Below are positions 1 to 4,262 of a DNA stretch of 5,572 nt, piece by piece. The notes below the pieces were generated by a model. That model was not told the origin of the DNA, searched no databases, and was given only the letters and a program-made list of their open reading frames with translations. A program made the translations under genes and the position numbers. Position 1 is the first letter of the stretch, and every line of letters starts with the position of its first letter. Source of the stretch: Chloroflexota bacterium (lineage in GTDB: Bacteria > Chloroflexota > Dehalococcoidia > SZUA-161 > SpSt-899); the NCBI GenBank assembly GCA_018725455.1, contig QLUN01000067.1:1-5572 (forward strand). The letters are read 5' to 3'.

Positions 1-7
1 CCCGGCG

Positions 8-53
8 ATGATGGGAACCTTCCCGGCGATATTGTTCGACGGTGTGAGCGTAG
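8..53. repeat. 46-bp dispersed repeat, copy 1
   Basis: This stretch matches 4179-4224 at 43 of 46 positions; the differences are at 15, 33 and 49. It contains CTTCCCGGCGATAT and TTCGACGGTGTGAG. In the other copy the repeat runs directly into a perfect palindrome. Here the similarity stops after GTAG at 53 and unrelated AT-rich sequence leading to the zinc-finger gene begins. A second CCCGGCGAT lies at 1-9, so the left edge may hold more of the element. It has no evident coding content. Its family is not recognised. Confidence 0.8.
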
Positions 54-83
54 CCACTAAATCATAGGTATACGCTATCGGGC

Positions 84-111
84 TATAATGTGACAGTTTA
101 TGCTATCACAT
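84..111 (+). promoter_or_regulatory. Candidate promoter and operator-like inverted repeat upstream of the YgiT-type gene
   Basis: A perfect TATAAT lies at 84-89. The hexamer 17 bases upstream (61-66, ATCATA) is a poor -35 match, so an activator or an extended context would be needed. Just downstream an inverted repeat ATGTGA (88-93) / TCACAT (106-111) with a 12-base spacer overlaps the -10 edge and the expected transcription start, which is a typical repressor position. GCTAT also recurs at 74, 82 and 102. Promoter function is inferred from motif and position only. Confidence 0.35.
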
Positions 112-114
112 AGC

Positions 115-120
115 AGGAGG
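115..120 (+). promoter_or_regulatory. Ribosome binding site that sets the YgiT-type gene start
   Basis: AGGAGG at 115-120 lies nine bases before the ATG at 130, a good distance for initiation. A second AGGAGG at 123-128 abuts the ATG too closely to be the usual site. An upstream in-frame ATG at 100 has no Shine-Dalgarno sequence and would place AGGAGG inside the coding region, so the start at 130 is preferred. Confidence 0.75.
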
Positions 121-129
121 GCAGGAGGA

Positions 130-366
130 ATGTACGGATATAGTTGTGAATATTGCGAGGGCACTGTTAAAGAGCGACTGGTGCCAAAGGAAGTCTTCAA
201 GCACAAAAACGGCTTTGTCATGCTCGAAAATCTGCCCGTGGGCATATGTAACAAGTGTGGTTACCGATATTATCATTCGACAATCTTGAAAATGGTTGAC
301 GAAATCGCCGAAGGTAAACGAGCCGCTGAACGCACAGAATCTATACCAGTCGCTCAGTTGGGATAA
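130..366 (+). CDS. YgiT-type (MqsA N-terminal-like) zinc-finger protein, probable orphan antitoxin
   Basis: This is a 78-residue protein with two CxxC pairs, C6-x2-C9 and C40-x2-C43, separated by about 30 residues. The second pair sits in GICNKCGYRYY. This is the pattern of the YgiT-type zinc finger that forms the N-terminal domain of the antitoxin MqsA. It ends in a short helical tail with IPVAQL near the C-terminus, as in many stand-alone members. The DNA-binding HTH domain of full-length MqsA is absent, so it may bind zinc and a toxin but is unlikely to be a complete repressor. Partners in this family are usually an MqsR-like or DUF4258 toxin encoded next door. None is visible: the 99 bases upstream hold a repeat and the next gene downstream is unrelated. 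A candidate attC site begins 19 bases after the stop, so the gene may be a captured cassette. The family call is strong; the antitoxin role is inferred. Confidence 0.8.
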   Translation: MYGYSCEYCEGTVKERLVPKEVFKHKNGFVMLENLPVGICNKCGYRYYHSTILKMVDEIAEGKRAAERTESIPVAQLG

Positions 367-384
367 AATAGGAAGCCTGACATC

Positions 385-453
385 GTCTAACAGCGTATTT
401 GCGACGCTTCGCTAAATCTCTTCGGCACTTCGCAAACACGCAAACCGCTAGGC
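385..453 (+). repeat. attC-like recombination site 1 (integron cassette site)
   Basis: The site begins with GTCTAAC (385-391), which fits the attC R'' consensus RYYYAAC. It is followed by GCGTATTTGCG (393-403), a 22-27 base centre, CGCAAACACGC (431-441, complementary to the first arm at 10 of 11 positions) and GCTAGGC (447-453). The last is one base from the R' consensus GTTRRRY. Length, order of boxes and imperfect symmetry fit attC, and the orientation is right: gene upstream on the same strand, next gene starting 39 bases downstream. The altered R' core (GCT instead of GTT) may impair recombination. The reading frame of the next gene can be extended back through this site to 399, but that extension encodes only the repeat. 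Alternative: a non-integron dispersed palindromic repeat. Confidence 0.6.
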
Positions 454-491
454 GAAATTGTTGCAAACTTGCTATTACTATTAGAGGCGAA

Positions 492-1268
492 ATGAGCAAT
501 CTAAAGTTTTTCCATTTCGGGGTCCAGTGCCCCCATAACTCCCATCTGATCAGCCTTATACAGAGAGTGTCAAAATCAACAGGCGCTTCAGCTTTAATTT
601 ATGATATTAGTAACCGAGAAGACATTTGTTTGCAATATAATATCTACTCGCCAACACTGCTATTAGTTAATGACACTATACGATGGAATGGGCCGTTCTC
701 TGAGAAGGACCTGTTGAAGTTGTTACAAGATGTAAACGTGAAGCGACAACCGTATATTGTTAATCAAAGCACAAATAGAGTGAAGGGCAAATTAGTTCCT
801 ATAACAGCGGAAAGCGTGGAGGAGAGTTGCGTTCCCTGCTTCGGCACTGACCAAAAACATTTGTGTAATGAAAAGAGAGATTGGGTTATGATGATGTTGG
901 CAAGAGCAAAAACTGAGCAGCTTGGTTTCCTCCATTTCTATAGGGGAAAATGTGTAGGTGGTGCAGAGTTTTTGCCATCAGATTTAATTCCGTATCCTAT
1001 ACCGGGCAAGGCAGAGAGGGTGGCTTTTCTAACCTGTGTCTTCTTATCCGACGAAAACAAGGATTACAAGAGCTATCCGTTACAAGCATTGACAGAGCAC
1101 TTAAGAGGGCGAGGTTTTAAAAGCCTTTTGGCAATAGCGTCAGAAGATGTTGTATTTCCAAACGGCCCCCTGTGGTGGTTCTTGGCAGAAGGTTTTGTGG
1201 ACAGAGGCGAGGTGTTTTACGAATCGCAAGACCAGGCGCGGATGCATCTAGTAGAGATGCCTTTATAA
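492..1268 (+). CDS. Two-domain protein: thioredoxin-like N-terminus with GNAT-like C-terminus
   Basis: The protein has 258 residues. ATG 492 is preferred because GAGG lies just upstream at 484-487; the frame is open back to 399 but runs through the attC-like repeat. Residues 4-80 look like a thioredoxin fold: a strand (FFHFG), a CPH motif at 13-15 in place of CxxC, a helix, a second strand (SALIYDIS), then YNIYSPTLLLVN with the cis-proline-like SP, and a final helix. Residues about 100-245 resemble a GNAT acetyltransferase: LVPITAESVEE, GFLHFYRGKCVGGAEFLPS, AFLTCVFLS, a long helix, and FPNGPLWWFLAEGFVDRGEVFYE. The usual acetyl-CoA loop R/Q-x-x-G-x-G/A appears replaced around 188-196 (ENKDYKSYP) with no glycines, so catalysis is doubtful. 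A CVPC pair sits at 113-116, with Cys also at 125, 154 and 182. It distantly recalls YoaP-type proteins, which have the domains in the opposite order. The gene lies between two attC-like sites and is much AT-richer than the right block. Domain calls are from pattern only; no function is assigned. Confidence 0.6.
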   Translation: MSNLKFFHFGVQCPHNSHLISLIQRVSKSTGASALIYDISNREDICLQYNIYSPTLLLVNDTIRWNGPFSEKDLLKLLQDVNVKRQPYIVNQSTNRVKGKLVPITAESVEESCVPCFGTDQKHLCNEKRDWVMMMLARAKTEQLGFLHFYRGKCVGGAEFLPSDLIPYPIPGKAERVAFLTCVFLSDENKDYKSYPLQALTEHLRGRGFKSLLAIASEDVVFPNGPLWWFLAEGFVDRGEVFYESQDQARMHLVEMPL

Positions 1269-1305
1269 ACAATTTTTGCAATGACTTCTATTGAACAATT
1301 TTTGC
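1268..1305 (+). repeat. Direct repeat of AACAATTTTTGC, containing an unfilled copy of the site seen at 1975-2036
   Basis: AACAATTTTTGC occurs at 1268-1279 and again at 1294-1305, an exact 12-mer with a 26-base period. It starts within the stop codon of the preceding gene. The stretch 1274-1299 inside it corresponds to 1975-2036, which has the same ends (TTTTGCAATRACTTCTRTTGA and ATTGAACAAT) but contains a palindrome in the middle. Confidence 0.65.
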
Positions 1306-1356
1306 GTCTTCCAGCGCAGAAGACTTCGGATAAGAAAATAAGCAAGACGAAAGAGC

Positions 1357-1434
1357 AGATAACAGCGTGTTTGCGGTTCGCTTACGCTCACTCAAATGCT
1401 TGGCACTTCGCATCGCGCAATAGGCCCGTGGGCG
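1357..1434 (+). repeat. attC-like recombination site 2, degenerate 3' half
   Basis: AGATAAC (1357-1363) is followed by AGCGTGTTTGCG, so TAACAGCGTRTTTGCG is shared with site 1 apart from one base. GGCACTTCGCA is also shared (1402-1412 here, 424-434 in site 1). The 3' half has diverged: the complementary arm is reduced to CGCATCGCGC, and the R' box reads GTGGGC (1428-1433), as if one T were lost from GTTGGGC. It begins 88 bases after the stop of the thioredoxin/GNAT-like gene. If real, it closes a cassette of about 980 bp and is probably the last site, since the next gene is on the opposite strand and looks chromosomal. Confidence 0.5.
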
Positions 1435-1497
1435 TATCCGGTCTAGTAGAAACCCCTTTTGCGAATCTATAGAACCAAAATCATGTTTTGCAGAGCA

Positions 1498-1932
1498 CTA
1501 TCGAAAGGCAGTCGGCGAAGCCAGCAAGACAGGGGCCACACAATGACGCACCACCCGCTCAGCCACGCTGCCGAGGAACCAGCGCGAAACCCCGGATCTG
1601 CCGTGAGTGCTCATAATGACCAGGTCCACCTGGTTGTTCTTGACATAATCCAGTATCTCTTCGGCGGCGTGGCCCCGAACTACGGCAGTCTCGGCAACTA
1701 TGCCCTCTTGCTTCAGGTTAGCGGCTACCCGAGATAGATACTCCGCAGCTGCAGCTTCCCTTTCCTTCTCGTATTCATGAAACCAGGGATCGCCCATCCC
1801 AGACATAGGCTCTACTACCCTGAGCAAGATCACCGCTGGAATGCTACATCCGATAGCGATGGCCTTAACATGCTCCAGAATGTGCTCTGACAATCTCGAA
1901 CCATCCAATGGTGCCAGTATCTTTTTGTACAT
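1498..1932 (-). CDS. UspA-family universal stress protein
   Basis: This single-domain Usp of 144 residues has the usual family length. It begins MYKKILAPLDGS, the first strand and Asp-containing loop of the fold. Residues 108-122 read STHG-RSGVSRWFL-GS, which matches the ATP-binding signature G-2x-G-9x-G-[ST] except for Ser in place of the first Gly, a common variant. It is followed by VAERVVRHCVAPVLL, the typical last helix and strand. These features point to an ATP-binding, dimeric cytoplasmic Usp linked in other bacteria to starvation, oxygen or energy stress; the precise role cannot be told. The start at 1932 is chosen over an in-frame ATG at 1950 because GAGGAGG lies five to six bases upstream of it, and the extra residues MIEEAG would be translated from the Shine-Dalgarno region. 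It lies 142 bases downstream of acs on the same strand, with a palindromic repeat between, so co-transcription is possible but uncertain. Confidence 0.92.
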   Translation of the reverse strand: MYKKILAPLDGSRLSEHILEHVKAIAIGCSIPAVILLRVVEPMSGMGDPWFHEYEKEREAAAAEYLSRVAANLKQEGIVAETAVVRGHAAEEILDYVKNNQVDLVIMSTHGRSGVSRWFLGSVAERVVRHCVAPVLLASPTAFR

Positions 1933-1974
1933 GCCTGCCTCCTCTATCACTTAGTGGCCTTTTGGCCGCTCCTC

Positions 1975-2036
1975 TTTTGCAATAACTTCTGTTGAGAAAG
2001 CGGGTCGGATAAATCCGACCTCTACTATTGAACAAT
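1975..2036. repeat. Palindrome-containing repeat, 'filled' copy between acs and usp
   Basis: The core GGTCGGAT-AA-ATCCGACC (2003-2020) has perfect 8-base arms. The 29 bases 1998-2026 match 5300-5328 inside the formate dehydrogenase gene at 28 of 29 positions. The outer parts match 1274-1299, which lacks the middle 36 bases. CTGTTGA (1989-1995) and CTATTGA (2025-2031) flank the extra block like a short target duplication. It sits just beyond the 3' end of acs and could form an RNA hairpin, but no run of U follows, so an intrinsic terminator role is not supported. Confidence 0.75.
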
Positions 2037-2074
2037 ACCAAATGTTAGAAGGCATAAGGGTAGGCAGAGTTTGG

Positions 2075-4048
2075 CTAATTAACTTCCCTCTCTGCCACCA
2101 GCGCATCAACAACGCCGGGGTCGGCCAGGGTAGATGTATCGCCGATCTTTTCGATCTCACCATCGGCGATCTTGCGTAAAATCCGTCTCATAATCTTGCC
2201 ACTACGGGTTTTGGGCAGACCAGGAGCAAACTGCAGTTTATCCGGGGTGGCTATCGGTCCGATAACTTTACGCACATGAGCTACCAGCTCCTTGCGCAGC
2301 TCGGGACTCTCACTGAAGCCCATTCTGAGGGTAACGAAAGAATATATGCCTTCCCCCTTGATCTTGTGGGGATAACCTACTACAGCCGCTTCTGCTACTG
2401 CTTGGTGCGAAACCAAGGCGCTTTCTACCTCAGCAGTGCCCAGGCGATGACCGGCGATGTTAATAACATCGTCTACACGTCCCGTCAACCAGTAATAACC
2501 ATCTTCGTCTTTATATGCCCCATCTCCGGTAAAGTAGTAACCGGGATACTGTGAGAAATAGGTGTCCTTGAATCTCTCGGGGTCTCCATAGACACCACGC
2601 ATGATGCCGGGCCAAGCTTTCTGAATAACCAGGTAGCCGCCTTCATTTACATCGCATTCACTGCCATCCTGACGGATGACCAACGGGTCTACCCCAAAAA
2701 AGGGGCGTGTAGCACAACCTGGTTTGGTAGGGATAGCCCCGGGAATCGGTGTAATAAGGATGCCACCGGTTTCTGTCTGCCACCAAGTGTCAACTATAGG
2801 ACATTTCCCTTGACCAATAATAGTATGGTACCACATCCAGGCTTCGGGGTTAATGGGTTCACCAACACTACCCAGGAGACGTAAACTACTCAGGTCATGC
2901 CGTTCAGGCCATTTCTGACCATCACGCATCATGGCGCGAATAGCCGTGGGCGCGGTGTAAAAAATATTCACTTGATATTTTTCTACTATTTCCCAGAAAC
3001 GATCTGGCTCAGGGTAGTTGGGTATCCCTTCGAACATAAGGCTGGTTGCACCCAGGGAGAGAGGCCCGTAAATTATATAGCTGTGTCCAGTAACCCAGCC
3101 AATGTCTGCCGTGCACCAGTAAGTATCCTTGTCTTTGATATCAAAAACATATTTGGCCGTGGTATTCACTTGAACCAGATAGCCCCCGGTAGTATGGAGG
3201 ACTCCTTTGGGCTTGCCGGTGCTGCCGCTGGTATAGAGGATAAACAGGGGGTCTTCAGCATCCATTTCTTCCGCCGGACAGGTATTGCTAATATCTGCGG
3301 CACCTATTTCTTCATCCCACCAGAAGTCACGCCCTTCTTGCATGTTGACCGGAATCCCGCTACGCCGATAACAAATTACTGATTCTATGCTGGGACAATC
3401 CTTGAGGGCCAAGTCCGAGGTATCTTTGAGCTTTATGGACTTACCACCACGCAGACCGGCATCGGCAGTGATGAGCATCTTACAGTTACTGTCTTGAATG
3501 CGATTGCGTAATGATTCTGCACTAAATCCCCCAAAAACAATATTGTGAATGGCTCCGATGCGAGTGCAAGCAAGCATCGCTATCGCTAACTGTGGAATCA
3601 TGGGCATATAAATAGCAACGCGGTCCCCCCTGGTTATACCTTTCTTCTTAAGAACATTTGCAAAGCGACAGGTTTCACGGTGCAGTTGCTGGTAAGTATA
3701 TGTTTTACTCTCCTCCAGAGGGTCCCCCTGCCAAATGAGAGCGGCTTTATTCTTGCGCCAGGTATTTAGATGTCGGTCAAGACAATTATAAGAAACGTTG
3801 AGCTTTCCCCCACTAAACCAGCTAATGTTGGCATTGATAAAGTCGTACTCCACAACCTTGTCCCAGGGTTTGAACCAGTGCAATTGAGCAGCCATTTCAG
3901 ACCAAAAACCATCGGGATCACTCATGGAGCGATTATACATCTCTTCATACTCGGCCATACTTTTTATATAGGCTTCCTGGCTGAACTCCTTGAGCGGATA
4001 AAACTTCCTGCTCTGTTCTATCACCCGTGTAATCTCTTTTTCTAGCAC
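2075..4048 (-). CDS. acs: Acetyl-CoA synthetase (AMP-forming acetate-CoA ligase)
   Basis: The 657-residue protein is full length for AcsA (about 650). It converts acetate, ATP and CoA to acetyl-CoA, AMP and PPi in the cytoplasm through an acetyl-adenylate. The N-terminal part (about 25-85) matches the Acs N-terminal domain (GFWSEMAAQLHWFKPWDKV). The AMP-binding P-loop is YTSGSTGKPKG at 272-282; DTWWQTETGG (420-429) carries the Trp that restricts the acyl pocket to acetate; YFTGDG is at 505-510; TGRVDDVINIAGHRL (522-536) opens the mobile C-terminal domain. PKTRSGKIMRR (612-622) carries the catalytic Lys618, the site that protein acetylation silences in this family. The start is GTG, set by AGGAGG about five bases upstream; an ATG overlapping it at 4050 leads to a stop after two codons. 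The formate dehydrogenase gene ends 214 bases upstream on the same strand. That gap has room for a separate promoter. Confidence 0.97.
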   Translation of the reverse strand: MLEKEITRVIEQSRKFYPLKEFSQEAYIKSMAEYEEMYNRSMSDPDGFWSEMAAQLHWFKPWDKVVEYDFINANISWFSGGKLNVSYNCLDRHLNTWRKNKAALIWQGDPLEESKTYTYQQLHRETCRFANVLKKKGITRGDRVAIYMPMIPQLAIAMLACTRIGAIHNIVFGGFSAESLRNRIQDSNCKMLITADAGLRGGKSIKLKDTSDLALKDCPSIESVICYRRSGIPVNMQEGRDFWWDEEIGAADISNTCPAEEMDAEDPLFILYTSGSTGKPKGVLHTTGGYLVQVNTTAKYVFDIKDKDTYWCTADIGWVTGHSYIIYGPLSLGATSLMFEGIPNYPEPDRFWEIVEKYQVNIFYTAPTAIRAMMRDGQKWPERHDLSSLRLLGSVGEPINPEAWMWYHTIIGQGKCPIVDTWWQTETGGILITPIPGAIPTKPGCATRPFFGVDPLVIRQDGSECDVNEGGYLVIQKAWPGIMRGVYGDPERFKDTYFSQYPGYYFTGDGAYKDEDGYYWLTGRVDDVINIAGHRLGTAEVESALVSHQAVAEAAVVGYPHKIKGEGIYSFVTLRMGFSESPELRKELVAHVRKVIGPIATPDKLQFAPGLPKTRSGKIMRRILRKIADGEIEKIGDTSTLADPGVVDALVAEREVN

Positions 4049-4062
4049 ATTTCCCTCCTAAT
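4049..4062 (-). promoter_or_regulatory. acs: Ribosome binding site setting the GTG start of acs
   Basis: Read on the minus strand, this region gives TAGGAGGGAAAT directly before GTG. The strong AGGAGG at about five bases fixes initiation at GTG 4048. The overlapping ATG (4050-4048) reads ATG TGC TAG and would make only two residues. Confidence 0.75.
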
Positions 4063-4178
4063 CCGGACAAGCCGGAACTAAAAAAGTTTTCCATTTTGCG
4101 CAAGAGTTTAGATCTAAGGGACTAATGCAAAGACTTTGTTCCTGTTCCAGAGGGAGGACAGTCCATTTGCAACGATTA

Positions 4179-4224
4179 ATGATGGCAACCTTCCCGGCGA
4201 TATCGTTCGACGGTGTGAGAGTAG
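4179..4224. repeat. 46-bp dispersed repeat, copy 2
   Basis: It matches 8-53 at 43 of 46 positions. It lies between the formate dehydrogenase stop and the acs start, and its last six bases overlap the perfect palindrome at 4219-4250. The rest of the 4049-4262 gap holds the acs ribosome binding site and a 10-base palindrome TTAGATCTAA (4108-4117). No convincing promoter could be picked in it. Confidence 0.8.
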
Positions 4225-4250
4225 GGGTCGGATTAATCCGACCCCTACTC
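4219..4250. repeat. Perfect 32-bp palindrome between formate dehydrogenase and acs
   Basis: The left arm GAGTAGGGGTCGGATT (4219-4234) is the exact reverse complement of the right arm at 4235-4250, with no spacer. It is the most symmetric of three related copies; the others (1998-2026, 5300-5328) have one arm ending in GCTT instead of CTAC. It lies 13 bases past the formate dehydrogenase stop, so the transcript could fold into a strong hairpin that stabilises the 3' end. No U tract follows, so a Rho-independent terminator is not supported. Confidence 0.85.
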
Positions 4251-4262
4251 ATAGATAGGCGA

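Noticed and set aside
88..111. CRP/FNR-type binding site
   Set aside because: The half sites TGTGA/TCACA resemble the CRP consensus, but the inner spacing is 12 bases rather than 6, so a CRP call is not supported.
399..491. N-terminal extension of the thioredoxin/GNAT-like protein to 399
   Set aside because: The extra 31 codons are the attC-like site and have no ribosome binding site before 399; GAGG at 484-487 supports ATG 492.
1281..1472. 63-codon plus-strand frame after the thioredoxin/GNAT-like gene
   Set aside because: Most of it runs through the repeat and the second attC-like site; there is no ribosome binding site and no conserved pattern.
2003..2020. Intrinsic terminator for acs
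   Set aside because: The hairpin stem is good, but the bases after it on the minus strand are CGCTTTCTC, not a U tract, and the same unit occurs inside a coding region.
1951..2163. 70-codon minus-strand frame past the acs 3' end
   Set aside because: It overlaps the acs coding end in another frame and then reads through the palindrome; its VGFIRPA stretch is repeat-derived. It is useful only for comparison with the copy in formate dehydrogenase.
2897..3382. 161-codon plus-strand open frame
   Set aside because: It is antisense to the conserved AMP-binding part of acs; the translation shows no family motif.
4058..4252. 64-codon minus-strand frame in the fdh-acs gap
   Set aside because: It is made of the palindrome and the 46-bp repeat, with no ribosome binding site at its start and no conserved motif.
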